Source of the DNA: Mesorhizobium amorphae CCNWGS0123
GTDB taxonomy: Bacteria; Pseudomonadota; Alphaproteobacteria; Rhizobiales; Rhizobiaceae
Assembly (NCBI RefSeq): GCF_001686985.1
Contig: NZ_CP015318.1
Coordinates: forward strand, 2,044,001 to 2,108,000
Length of the DNA: 64,000 nucleotides
Reading direction: 5' to 3'
Part shown: positions 55,003 to 64,000 of the stretch, piece by piece
Layout: the number at the start of each line of letters is the position of its first letter
How positions within the stretch are numbered: the first letter of the stretch is position 1
Position numbers and translations under genes: made by a program
Notes under the pieces: generated by a model
Told to the model about the DNA's origin: nothing
What the model saw: the letters and a program-made list of their open reading frames with translations, nothing else
Database searches by the model: none

Positions 55003-55871
55003 CAGGCCCTCTCGTCGACGACGCCGTTGCGCAGCAGACCGATGCCGTCGGCCTCGACCTCGATGACGTCACCCGGTTTCAGCCAGATCGGCGGCTCGAA
55101 ACGGGCGCCGGCGCCCGTGGGCGTGCCGGTGACGATGATGTCGCCGGGCACCAGCGTGGTGAAGGTCGAGACGTAGTTGATGATCTTGCGGAAGGAAAAG
55201 ATCATGCGGCCGGTGCGGTCCTGCTGCCGGACCTCGCCATTGATGCGCGTGGTGAGCGAAATGTCGGCGATCTGCGCCTCGTCGGTGAACGGCACCAGCC
55301 ACGGGCCGATCGAGCCGGAGTGGTCGAAATTCTTGCCTTGGGTGACGTTGAACTTGGCGTGGCGCACCCAGTCGCGGATCGTGCCTTCGTTGCAGAGCGA
55401 CAGCGCTGCGATATGGCCGAGCGCGTCGGCCTCGGCGATGCGCCTTCCGGCCTTGCCGATGACGATGACGATTTCGCCCTCATAGTCGAGTTGCGGCGAT
55501 TCCGGCGGCCGCACCAGCGGCGCGCCATGGCCGACGAAGGAGCGCGGGAAGCGGATGAACAGCGACGGGTTCGAAGGTGCGGCCTGCCCGTCCTTGTACT
55601 CCTCGTTGCGGTCCGGATAGTTGACGCCGACGCAGATGATTTTTTCGGGCGAGGGAACGGGAATCTCGTAGGCGATGGCGTCGAGCGGGAAATCGGCCGC
55701 GAAGGCCCCGGCTTCTTCCGCCAGGCGCAGCAAGGCGCCGGCCTCGATGACTTCGCGCAGTGTCGGCCACTGTGCGTGCCGTGACGAGAGGTCGACGACG
55801 CCCTTGCCGGTGACCGCGCCATAGCGCGTCCTGCCGCCGACGGTGAAGGTGGCGAGCCGTGCCGCGCTCAT
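55002..55871 (-). CDS. hpaG: HpaG-type isomerase/decarboxylase (FAH family)
   Basis: 289-residue FAH-fold enzyme with YEGEIVIVIGKAGRRI, HAKFNVTQGKNFDHSGSIGPW and TGTPTGAGARFEPP. In the pathway HpaG decarboxylates and isomerises 5-oxo-pent-3-ene-1,2,5-tricarboxylate. The E. coli protein is a two-domain fusion of about 430 residues; here only one domain is present, so one half-activity may be provided by homodimerisation. It lies between hpaD and hpaH. Confidence 0.85.
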   Translation of the reverse strand: MSAARLATFTVGGRTRYGAVTGKGVVDLSSRHAQWPTLREVIEAGALLRLAEEAGAFAADFPLDAIAYEIPVPSPEKIICVGVNYPDRNEEYKDGQAAPSNPSLFIRFPRSFVGHGAPLVRPPESPQLDYEGEIVIVIGKAGRRIAEADALGHIAALSLCNEGTIRDWVRHAKFNVTQGKNFDHSGSIGPWLVPFTDEAQIADISLTTRINGEVRQQDRTGRMIFSFRKIINYVSTFTTLVPGDIIVTGTPTGAGARFEPPIWLKPGDVIEVEADGIGLLRNGVVDERA

Positions 55872-55896
55872 GCTGGAACTCCCCGGTTAGCCATCG

Positions 55897-56877
55897 TTAT
55901 GGCGCCACGATCGGCGACGCCGCCAGATCGGACTTGCGTGGCTCGACGCCGGCAAAGACGCTGCCTTCCTCGAACCAGCTCTTCGGCGCCGGCGCGCCCC
56001 ACAGCGTCTGGCGCTGCGGGTCCTTCAGGTCCCACTTGATCGGCTCCAGATCGGGATCGACCGTCTGGTAGTCCGAGCAGTAGATCTCGATGCGATGGTT
56101 GTCGGGATCGCGGATGTAGAGGAAGAAGGCGTTGGAGATGCCGTGCCGGCCGGGGCCGCGTTCGATGTTCGGCAGCCAGCCGGTGGTTGCCATCAAATCG
56201 AGCAGGTCGATGATGTTGAGCGGCGTCGGCACCCAGAAGGCGACATGGTGCAGCCGCGGGCCGATGCCGTTGGTGAAGGCGATGTCGTGGACGCCGCCCT
56301 TGCGGTGCGTCCAGGCCGCCCACAGCTTCCCGGTCGCTTCGTCTTCAGTGTACTCGGTCACGCGGAAGCCGAGCTCGTTGTAGAACGCCACCGCTTCATC
56401 GACGTTGGGCGAGAAGCAGTTGAAGTGGTCGATGCGCAGCGGCTTGACGCCCTTGTAGAGCGCATATTTCTGGTGGATCGGCGGCAGCCGCTCCATCTTG
56501 GAATAGAACTCCAGCGGAATGCCGTGCGGGTCGCGGGTGCGGAAGGTGCGCGACTGGTAAGGCCGCTCCACCCATTCCACCGGCAGGCCCTTGCCTTTGA
56601 AGAAGTGCGCGGCCTTGTCGAGATCCTCGTCGGAAAACAGCTTGAAGCCGAGGTCGCGCGCTTCCGGCACAGCACCTTTGCGCAGCACGATGCAGTGATG
56701 GCCGCGCTCTTCCATGGCGCGCAGATAGATGGCGTCCTTGGTCTCGTCGGTCACCTGCAGGCCGAGCGTGTCGACATAGAAGGCGCGCGACTTCGCAAGG
56801 TCGGTGACGGCGAGCTCGACATGGCTGAGCCGCACGATGTTGAAGGCCGGGTAGAGGTTGGGTGTGGGCAAGGGCAT
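55897..56877 (-). CDS. hpaD: 3,4-dihydroxyphenylacetate 2,3-dioxygenase
   Basis: 326-residue extradiol dioxygenase of the vicinal-oxygen-chelate type that opens the ring of homoprotocatechuate. Two glyoxalase-like modules are seen, the first from VELAVTDLAKSRAFYVDTLGL and the second with the metal ligands in RIDHFNCFSP, LHHVAFW and HRIEIYCSDY. Complete. It starts 16 bases after the hpaE stop. Confidence 0.94.
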   Translation of the reverse strand: MPLPTPNLYPAFNIVRLSHVELAVTDLAKSRAFYVDTLGLQVTDETKDAIYLRAMEERGHHCIVLRKGAVPEARDLGFKLFSDEDLDKAAHFFKGKGLPVEWVERPYQSRTFRTRDPHGIPLEFYSKMERLPPIHQKYALYKGVKPLRIDHFNCFSPNVDEAVAFYNELGFRVTEYTEDEATGKLWAAWTHRKGGVHDIAFTNGIGPRLHHVAFWVPTPLNIIDLLDLMATTGWLPNIERGPGRHGISNAFFLYIRDPDNHRIEIYCSDYQTVDPDLEPIKWDLKDPQRQTLWGAPAPKSWFEEGSVFAGVEPRKSDLAASPIVAP

Positions 56878-56892
56878 CTTTTAGGTCTCCGG

Positions 56893-58410
56893 TCAGCCGC
56901 CGAGCTTCTGGATCGAGTGCGGCGCCGTGGCGAACGCGATGTTCTTGGTTTCCATGTAGAAGTCGAACGACCAGTCGCCGCCGTCGCGACCGATGCCCGA
57001 ATTTTTGATGCCGCCGAACGGCGTCGGCAGATGGCGCACATTCTCCGAATTCACCCAGATCATGCCGGCATCGAGCGCATCGGTGAAGCGGAAGGCGCGA
57101 GTGACGTCCGCGGTCCAGAGATAGCCGGTCAGGCCGTACTGCGTGTCGTTGGCTAAAGCCAGCGCCTCGGCCTCGTCCTTGAACGAGATCGCGGTCAGCA
57201 CTGGCCCGAAGATCTCTTCCTGGGCGATGCGCATTGTGTTGGTGGCGCCGATGAACAGCGTCGGGCTGACATAGCAGCCGCCGCCCGGGCCGGCGAACTT
57301 GGTGCCGCCGGCGGCGACGACCGCGCCTTCCGACTTGCCGATCTCGATATAGGACAGCACCTTTTCCTCATGCACCGGATGGATCAGCGGACCGACCACG
57401 GTTTCCGGGTCGAGCGGATGGCCGATCCTGATACGCTTGGCCTTCTCGGCCACCAGCGCAGTGAACTTGTCATGGACGCTTTCCTCGACCAGCAGGCGCG
57501 AGGACGACGTGCAGCGCTCGCCGTTCAGCGAATAGATCATGAAGACGGCGGCGTCCGCCGCGCGCTCCAGATCGGCATCGGCAAAGACGATCACCGGGTT
57601 CTTGCCGCCAAGCTCGAAATGCACGCGCTTCAGCGTGTCGGCGCCCTGCTTCATGATCATCGAGCCGGTGCGGCTCTCGCCGACGAAGCCGATCGCCTTG
57701 ATATCGGGGTGTTCGGTCAGCGCCCTGCCGGCGTCCTCGCCAAAACCGTTGACGAGGTTCCACACGCCCTTCGGCAGGCCGGCCTCTTCGGCGATCTCGA
57801 CCAGCAGCCGCGCCGTCAGCGGCGACAGTTCCGCCGGCTTGTGGACGATGGTGCAGCCGGCAGCGAGCGCCGGCGCGATCTTCCAGGTCGACAGCATGAA
57901 TGGCGTGTTCCACGGTGTGATGACGCCGACCGGGCCGATCGGCACGCGCGTCGTCATGTTGACCTGGTTCGGCGCCCGGATCGTGCGGCCATCGCGGGCC
58001 TCTGGCGCGCGGTCGGCGTAGAAGCGGAAATTCTCGGCGCCGCGCAGCGCCGCCTTGGCCATGAATTTCAGCGACTGTCCGGTATCCATGCACTCGACGA
58101 AGGCGATTTCTTCCGCCCGCGCCACGATCGCGTCGGCGATCTCGTGCAGCAGTTTCTTGCGTGCATCGCCGGAGATCGCCGCCCAGTCCCGGAAAGCAGC
58201 CTTGGCTGCCTTGGCGGCGCGGTCGACGTCTTCAGCCTTGCCACGCGCCACCCTGGCGATCGGCTTCAGGTCGATGGGCGAGATCGTCTCATAGGTCGAG
58301 CCGTCGGCGGCCGGCACGGCCTCGCCGCCGATCTGGTTGAGCACGCCGGTGCGCCTGAACCGCTCGAGATAGGCCTCGGCCTTCCGCAGATTGTCGTCCA
58401 ATGCCGCCAT
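56893..58410 (-). CDS. hpaE: 5-carboxymethyl-2-hydroxymuconate semialdehyde dehydrogenase
   Basis: 505-residue NAD-dependent aldehyde dehydrogenase oxidising the ring-cleavage semialdehyde. The catalytic Glu is in FELGGKNPVIVF and the Cys in NGERCTSSSRLL; the cofactor segment GPVGVITPWNTPFM is near residue 155. Full length. It lies 27 bases after hpaF in the hpa operon. Confidence 0.94.
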   Translation of the reverse strand: MAALDDNLRKAEAYLERFRRTGVLNQIGGEAVPAADGSTYETISPIDLKPIARVARGKAEDVDRAAKAAKAAFRDWAAISGDARKKLLHEIADAIVARAEEIAFVECMDTGQSLKFMAKAALRGAENFRFYADRAPEARDGRTIRAPNQVNMTTRVPIGPVGVITPWNTPFMLSTWKIAPALAAGCTIVHKPAELSPLTARLLVEIAEEAGLPKGVWNLVNGFGEDAGRALTEHPDIKAIGFVGESRTGSMIMKQGADTLKRVHFELGGKNPVIVFADADLERAADAAVFMIYSLNGERCTSSSRLLVEESVHDKFTALVAEKAKRIRIGHPLDPETVVGPLIHPVHEEKVLSYIEIGKSEGAVVAAGGTKFAGPGGGCYVSPTLFIGATNTMRIAQEEIFGPVLTAISFKDEAEALALANDTQYGLTGYLWTADVTRAFRFTDALDAGMIWVNSENVRHLPTPFGGIKNSGIGRDGGDWSFDFYMETKNIAFATAPHSIQKLGG

Positions 58411-58437
58411 GGGTCTTTCCTGTTCTCTGCCGCTCGT

Positions 58438-58815
58438 TCACTTGCCGCGCAACCGCGGATGAATGGCGTTCTTCTTCCAGTTCAGCTCGGCGTCGATCTC
58501 GCGGATCTCCAGGGAGAGCGCGAAATGCGGCGTTGTGAACAGCGATGCGAGATGCTCCGAGACGGCGGCGAAGATCGCTTCGCCGGTGCGCTTCTTTTCC
58601 TCGGCGCTGCGGCCCTTGCCGATGCGGAAGCTCATGTCGATGAAGCCGTTTTCCGGCAGACGGTCGGCGATCGCATAGGCCTCGGTGCGGAAGGCGCGCA
58701 CCCTGACCGCGCCCGGTTCGAACAGGCCTGTTGCGAGGATGGTGCGCGAGACCAGCGCGCAAAGCTCGTTCATGTCGACCTTGGCGTCGAGATTCGCGGA
58801 ATATTCAATCGCCAT
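58438..58815 (-). CDS. hpaF: 5-carboxymethyl-2-hydroxymuconate delta-isomerase
   Basis: 125-residue member of the tautomerase-like HpaF family (CHMI), beginning MAIEYSANLDAKVDMNEL and ending NAIHPRLRGK. It isomerises 5-carboxymethyl-2-hydroxymuconate. The start at 58815 matches the family N-terminus; the GGAGG upstream is 14 bases away, longer than ideal. First gene of the hpaFEDGH operon, divergent from hpaR. Confidence 0.92.
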   Translation of the reverse strand: MAIEYSANLDAKVDMNELCALVSRTILATGLFEPGAVRVRAFRTEAYAIADRLPENGFIDMSFRIGKGRSAEEKKRTGEAIFAAVSEHLASLFTTPHFALSLEIREIDAELNWKKNAIHPRLRGK

Positions 58816-58853
58816 ATGTGGCAAGGTTTCCTCCGCCGGCGTCGCCGGTCTTT

Positions 58854-58875
58854 TGTAATTAACATGTGAATTACA
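58854..58875. promoter_or_regulatory. Putative HpaR operator
   Basis: Inverted repeat TGTAATT-N8-AATTACA in the divergent region between hpaF and hpaR, close to the hpaF start. Position and symmetry fit a MarR-type binding site. Confidence 0.65.
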
Positions 58876-59028
58876 TCTTGACGATCGAATGTCAAGCGTC
58901 GTTCTCTGTCGCGATCCACGCCCCGGCGTCGGGATTGCCGCTCCCGGCAAAATCGCGGATATAGCTGCGATCCGCGTCTCATTCGTCTTGCGAGCCGGAA
59001 CTGGAACTGGAATTTCGGAGACCTGACC

Positions 59029-59472
59029 TTGCTACCGCCCAGCACCCGCCGCTCCTTGCCGATGGCGCTTCTGCGCGCCCGCGAAGTGATCATGGCGCAT
59101 TTCCGGCCGATGCTTGCCCGCCACGACATCACCGAACAGCAATGGCGCGTGCTACGCGTTCTTGCCGAGGCCGGGCCGCTGGAAGCGACCGAACTCGCCA
59201 ACCGCGCCTCGATCCTGCCGCCAAGCCTCACCCGCATCATCAAGGCGATGGAAGAGCGGCAGTTCATCTCCCGCAACAAGGTCAAGGATGACGGCCGCCG
59301 GGCGCTGCTCGCCATCAGCCCGGCCGGGCTGGCGCTGATCGAGGACCTGGCTCCCGAACGCATCGCGATCTATGACGCGATCGAGCAGCGCTACGGCGCC
59401 GAACAGCACGAACATCTGCTCGATCTTCTCGAAAGCCTGATCCAGTCGGAATCATCCGAAAACCAAACCTGA
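59029..59472 (+). CDS. hpaR: MarR-family repressor HpaR
   Basis: 147-residue winged-helix regulator. RHDITEQQWRVLRVLAEAGPL and the recognition helix ILPPSLTRIIKAMEERQFI, then VKDDGRRALLAISPAG in the wing, are characteristic of HpaR/HpcR. The start is a TTG at 59029 with GGAGA 8 bases upstream. It represses the hpa meta-cleavage operon until the aromatic substrate is present. It converges with hpaC, 6 bases apart. Confidence 0.9.
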   Translation: MLPPSTRRSLPMALLRAREVIMAHFRPMLARHDITEQQWRVLRVLAEAGPLEATELANRASILPPSLTRIIKAMEERQFISRNKVKDDGRRALLAISPAGLALIEDLAPERIAIYDAIEQRYGAEQHEHLLDLLESLIQSESSENQT

Positions 59473-59478
59473 TAGCGT

Positions 59479-59988
59479 CTACCCGCCAAAACTGCCCAGC
59501 GCTGTCGGCTGCATGTAATTGCGGTCGACATAGAGCAGGGCGGCTTCACCGCTGCCGTGGCGGATGTCGACGACGCGGCCGAACATCACATTGTGCGTGC
59601 CGACCCGATTCACCTCGCCGACCTCGCAATCGAAACTGACAATGGCGTCGAGCAGCGCCGGCATGCCGGAGGGCATCGTCTGCCATCGTGCCGAGCCATA
59701 GCGCTCGGCCATGTCGCGGATCGCACCGGCGAACTTCGCCGCCAGGTGCATATGGGCCTGCGTCAGCACGTTGACGCAGAAGCGCCGGTTGGCGAGGAAC
59801 AGGCCGGCCTGCGCCGAGCGTTCGTTCATGCAGATGAGCAGCGTCGGCGGATCGTCGGAAACGCTGCACATGGCGGTCGCGGTGAAGCCGCCGCGGCCAG
59901 CCGGGCCGTCCGTCGTGACGATGTTGACCGGCGCGCAGACCCGCGCCATGGCATCGCGGAATTCCAGTCTCGAGACCTGCGCCTCCAT
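59479..59988 (-). CDS. hpaC: 4-hydroxyphenylacetate 3-monooxygenase, flavin reductase
   Basis: 169-residue flavin reductase that supplies reduced flavin to HpaB. The motif FTATAMCSVSDDPPTLLICMN and the C-terminal GTHNVMFGRVVDIRHG are typical. The start at 59988 begins MEAQVSRLEFRDAM; the longer frame is a shadow of hpaB. It lies 11 bases after the hpaB stop. Confidence 0.93.
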   Translation of the reverse strand: MEAQVSRLEFRDAMARVCAPVNIVTTDGPAGRGGFTATAMCSVSDDPPTLLICMNERSAQAGLFLANRRFCVNVLTQAHMHLAAKFAGAIRDMAERYGSARWQTMPSGMPALLDAIVSFDCEVGEVNRVGTHNVMFGRVVDIRHGSGEAALLYVDRNYMQPTALGSFGG

Positions 59989-59999
59989 GGCCGGCCTCC

Positions 60000-61547
60000 T
60001 CAGCTTGCGCCGGCCGGCAGCGGCGGCAGCCAGGTGTCGCCCGTCCAGCCCTTTTCGTCGTAGTCGGCCATGCAGGTGTCGACCAATTCCTCCATCGCCT
60101 TCAGCCGGCCGCCGCGTTCGGCGCCCTTCAGCACCTGCAGCCGCACCTCTTCCGGCGCGCCGGCATAGTTGAGCTCGTAGAGCGCATGCCGTCCGCCGAA
60201 TTCGGTGCCGGTCGCGTCCCACAAGAGCTTCATGATCTTGATGCGCTCGACATGGCCCATGTCGTTGGAGCCGCGCACATATTGGGCAAGGTACTTGTCG
60301 ATCTCGGGATTGTCGAAATCCTTTGCCGAGGACGGCAAATAGATCAGCCCCGAGGCGATCACCCGGCGCACCGTGTCGATGACGCGCGGATAGGCCTCCG
60401 ACATGAAGGTGCGGTAGGCGAGCGCCGCTTCCAGATTGGGCAGCACCGCGCCGCTCGCCCACGGGATCGGGTTGTGCGCCATGGCGTTGGAAAAGCTCCA
60501 GAACATGTGGCGCAGCGCAATCACTTCGCCGAGTGCCGCCTGGTTGCCACGAAAGGCGTCGCCGCCAGTGGCGCGCAGCGCCTTGGCGAGCAGGCCGGCA
60601 AGGAAGTCGAGCTTGACGGCAAAGCGCGTGCAGCCCTGGAAACAATAGCCGTGCATGAAGCCCGACGCTGGATGGAAGGACAGGATTTTTTGCGCATCGC
60701 GCAGCACCAGCACGTCCTCCCAAGGAACGAAGACATTGTCCAGCACCAGGATCGCGTCGTTCTCGTCGAAGCGCGACGACAGCGGGTAGTCGAAGGGCTG
60801 GCCGACCGTGTTGGCGGTTTGCTCATAGGAGACGCGGCAGAACATCTTTATCCCCAGCGCGTTCATCGGCACGATGAACATCACCGACAGCGACGGATCT
60901 TCGGTGACCGTCGCTGAACTCTGCGCCAGGAAATTATAGTGGGTCAGCGCCGACGACGTCGCCACCACCTTGGCGCCGGACACCCAGATGCCGGCATCGC
61001 TCTCCTTGGTGATGTGCACGAACACGTCCTTCACGGCCTCGGCCGGCTTGTGGCGGTCGATCGGCGGATTGACGATGGCATGGTTCATGAACAGGGCCGC
61101 TTCCTGCGCCCGTTTGTGCCAGGCAAGCGCATTGTCCTTGAACGGGCCGTACCACTCGGCATTGGCGCCGAGCGTGTTCATCAGCGCTGCCTTGTAGTCG
61201 GGCGTGCGCCCCATCCAGCCGTAGGACATACGCGACCAGTCGGCGATCGCCGTCTGCTGCTGGGCAAGCTCGGCGGCGGAATGGGCGACGCGGAAATATT
61301 TATGCGTGTAGCCGCCCGAGCCGGTGTCGGTCGGCGAGGTCAGCACCGCCTGCCGCGCCGGGTCGTGCAAGGCATCGTAGAGCCGGGCGAGCGAGCGCGC
61401 CGAATTGCGCATCGCCGGGTGCGTGGTGACGTCGGCGACGCGTTCGCCATTGATGTAGACCGCGCGCCCGTCGCGCAGGCTCTCGAGATACTCGGCGCCT
61501 GTGAACGGCCGTTTCGTGTCGGCCCGGAAATCTTCCGATCGCATCAT
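60000..61547 (-). CDS. hpaB: 4-hydroxyphenylacetate 3-monooxygenase, oxygenase
   Basis: 515-residue reduced-flavin monooxygenase hydroxylating 4-hydroxyphenylacetate to 3,4-dihydroxyphenylacetate. Family segments include TSPTDTGSGGYTHKYFRVAHS, GVWVSGAKVVATSSALTHY-type sequence (here GIWVSGAK) and VLDNVFVPWEDVLVLRD. Full length. The start region has two Met codons (61547 and 61544). It is divergent from hpaA across about 90 bases. Confidence 0.94.
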   Translation of the reverse strand: MMRSEDFRADTKRPFTGAEYLESLRDGRAVYINGERVADVTTHPAMRNSARSLARLYDALHDPARQAVLTSPTDTGSGGYTHKYFRVAHSAAELAQQQTAIADWSRMSYGWMGRTPDYKAALMNTLGANAEWYGPFKDNALAWHKRAQEAALFMNHAIVNPPIDRHKPAEAVKDVFVHITKESDAGIWVSGAKVVATSSALTHYNFLAQSSATVTEDPSLSVMFIVPMNALGIKMFCRVSYEQTANTVGQPFDYPLSSRFDENDAILVLDNVFVPWEDVLVLRDAQKILSFHPASGFMHGYCFQGCTRFAVKLDFLAGLLAKALRATGGDAFRGNQAALGEVIALRHMFWSFSNAMAHNPIPWASGAVLPNLEAALAYRTFMSEAYPRVIDTVRRVIASGLIYLPSSAKDFDNPEIDKYLAQYVRGSNDMGHVERIKIMKLLWDATGTEFGGRHALYELNYAGAPEEVRLQVLKGAERGGRLKAMEELVDTCMADYDEKGWTGDTWLPPLPAGAS

Positions 61548-61637
61548 TTATCCTCCCTTGATCATCGGACAGTAGCCGGATGCGACGCAATGGTTTATGG
61601 ACGAAAGACCAAAACCACTTGGACTTTTTCCGGTGCC

Positions 61638-62571
<934 letters not shown>

Positions 62572-62573
62572 CC

Positions 62574-63923
62574 CTAGGCCGCGGCCAACCCCGCATCCAG
62601 CGCCTCGCCAATCTTCGCCACATCGGCCGCCGAGATCACCAGTGGCGGCGACAGGATGATCGTGTTGCCCGACACGCGCAGCATCACGCCGGCGGCATAG
62701 GCAGCCTCGGCGACGGTGGCCAGGGTCTTCTTGTCGGCCGGCTTCTTGGCGGCGCGGTCGGAGACCAGTTCGAGTGCCGCCATCAGGCCCTGATAGCGGA
62801 CGTCACCGACCAGCGCATGCTTCGCCTTCAGCGCTTCCAGCGCCTTGCCGAGTTCGACACCGCGCGCCGCCGCGTTCTCGTTGACGGCAAGCCGCTTGGT
62901 TTCGGCCAGTGCCGCCAGCCCCGCCGCGCAGCCGACCGGATGGCAGGAATAGGTGTAGCCGTGGCCGATGGCGCCGAAGCTGGTTTTGTCGGCCTCGAAC
63001 ACATCGGCGACCTTGGCGCCGATCAGCGTCGCACCGAGCGGGAAATAGCCCGACGTGATCGCCTTGGCGATGGTCATGAAATCCGGTTTGACGCCGGACA
63101 GGCGCGAGCCCGACCAGGCGCCGGTGCGACCAAAACCGGTCACCACCTCGTCGGCGATGAGCAAAATGTCGTGGCGGTCGCAGATGGCGCGCACCAGCGG
63201 CATGAAGCTCTCATGGGGGACGATGACGCCGCCGGCGCCGAGCACCGGCTCCATGATGAAGGCGGCGATGGTGTCGGCGCCCTGGAAGGCGATCTCTTCC
63301 TCGATCGCCTGGGCGCAGAGTTTTGCCAGCTTCGCCGGATCGGTCTCGTCGAACGGGTTGCGGTAGGTCCACGGCGCCGGCGTGTGGAAGACGCCCGGCA
63401 GCAGCGGCTCGTAGTTGCGGCGGAAATTGGCGTTGCCGTTGACCGAAGCGCCGCCGAAATGCGTGCCGTGATAGCCCTTCTTCAGCGCCAGGAATTTTGT
63501 CCGGTCGCCCTGGCCGCGGATCTTCCAATACTGCCGCGAAAGCCGCAGCGCCGTCTCCACCGAATCCGATCCGCCCGAGGTGAAGAAGGCCCGCACCATG
63601 CCCTCCGGCGCGAACCAGTCGCAGAGCTCATAGGCAAGCTCGATCGACGGTCCGGTCGAGGTGCCGCGGAAGCCGGAATAATAGGGCAGGGCGTCGAGCT
63701 GTGCGGCGATCGCCTTCTTGATCGGGTCGCAGCTGTAGCCGAGATTGACGTTCCACAAGCCGCCGACGGCGTCGAGCACGGTGCGGCCGTCGACGTCGGT
63801 CACCGACACGCCGTCGCCCTTCATGATGATTTTCGGCGGCGTCGCGCGCATCTCGGCCGGATGCGCCATCGGGTGCCAGATCGGCTTGGCGTTGTTCTCG
63901 GTGAGGAAGTTGATGTCGCGCAT
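62574..63923 (-). CDS. Class III aminotransferase (omega-amino acid type)
   Basis: 449-residue PLP enzyme: MEPVLGAGGVIVP, the Asp in ADEVVTGFGRTG and the Schiff-base Lys in MTIAKAITSGYFPLGA. The N-terminal WHPMAHPAEM and GLWNVNLGYS are typical of beta-alanine/omega-amino acid:pyruvate transaminases. The amine donor is not known, and the neighbouring hpa genes do not require it. It converges with hpaA. Confidence 0.9.
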   Translation of the reverse strand: MRDINFLTENNAKPIWHPMAHPAEMRATPPKIIMKGDGVSVTDVDGRTVLDAVGGLWNVNLGYSCDPIKKAIAAQLDALPYYSGFRGTSTGPSIELAYELCDWFAPEGMVRAFFTSGGSDSVETALRLSRQYWKIRGQGDRTKFLALKKGYHGTHFGGASVNGNANFRRNYEPLLPGVFHTPAPWTYRNPFDETDPAKLAKLCAQAIEEEIAFQGADTIAAFIMEPVLGAGGVIVPHESFMPLVRAICDRHDILLIADEVVTGFGRTGAWSGSRLSGVKPDFMTIAKAITSGYFPLGATLIGAKVADVFEADKTSFGAIGHGYTYSCHPVGCAAGLAALAETKRLAVNENAAARGVELGKALEALKAKHALVGDVRYQGLMAALELVSDRAAKKPADKKTLATVAEAAYAAGVMLRVSGNTIILSPPLVISAADVAKIGEALDAGLAAA

Positions 63924-63950
63924 CGGTGAAAAACTCCGTTTCTTGAAACT

Positions 63951-64000
63951 TCAGGCTGCAAGGCCGAAATGCGCCAGCGCCTCGGCATAGCTTCGCGCCG
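63951..64000 (-). CDS. C-terminal end of an unidentified gene
   Basis: The minus strand reads ARSYAEALAHFGLAA and then a stop at 63951-63953, about 28 bases before the aminotransferase start. Only about 15 residues are in the window, too few to name. Spacing suggests an operon with the aminotransferase. Confidence 0.55.
   Translation of the reverse strand, partial: ARSYAEALAHFGLAA

Noticed and set aside
57370..58869. 499-codon frame antisense to hpaE and hpaF
   Set aside because: Shadow of hpaE; catalytic Glu and Cys motifs are on the other strand.

Overview
The window is high-GC chromosome from an alphaproteobacterium of the order Hyphomicrobiales (Rhizobiales), most likely Mesorhizobium or a close relative. 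The evidence is codon use, many sugar ABC transporters and catabolic operons, FadR/GntR and LysR regulators, and intergenic palindromic repeats of the kind scattered through rhizobial genomes (near 4.06, 17.83 and 22.44 kb). No rRNA, tRNA, CRISPR array or complete insertion sequence was seen.

Layout. 1-6.5 kb holds housekeeping genes: the 3' end of katG, aqpZ, an RsmB-type RNA methyltransferase, a PaaI-type thioesterase, a nucleosidase and guaA. 6.9-23.7 kb is a catabolic locus that matches the known D-apiose/D-apionate oxidative pathway: D-apiose dehydrogenase, D-apionate lactonase, D-apionate oxidoisomerase, 3-oxo-isoapionate kinase and a RuBisCO-like protein. It also carries a FadR-type regulator and two complete sugar ABC importers, one with an ATPase-ATPase-permease fusion. 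A shared CTGGTATAAT element lies at four of its promoters. 23.7-38.7 kb is a mixed accessory stretch. It contains a bufferin (copper-binding RiPP) operon bufA-bufB-bufC-doxX, a patatin-like protein lacking its catalytic residues, three similar LysR regulators, 3-hydroxybutyrate dehydrogenase with an intact patatin, a type II NADH dehydrogenase, and two broken oxidoreductase genes. 38.8-40 kb is gene-poor and holds an orphan AlpA-type regulator, which looks like the scar of a mobile element.

40.1-53.9 kb is an eleven-gene, same-strand cluster with a divergent GntR regulator. It encodes a gentisate-dioxygenase-like bicupin, an FAH hydrolase, two flavin reductases, an acyl-CoA-dehydrogenase-fold flavoprotein, a NicX/M29-like metalloenzyme, an SRPBCC-hydrolase fusion, a glutamine-synthetase-like ligase, an aryl-CoA ligase and an amino-acid permease. 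I cannot match the whole set to a described pathway. It reads as breakdown of an aromatic acid or amine through a gentisate-like intermediate, and it is the best candidate here for an undescribed system.

54.2-62.5 kb is the homoprotocatechuate (4-hydroxyphenylacetate) meta-cleavage cluster hpaHGDEF / hpaR / hpaCB / hpaA. It is followed by a class III aminotransferase and the very end of another gene at the window edge.
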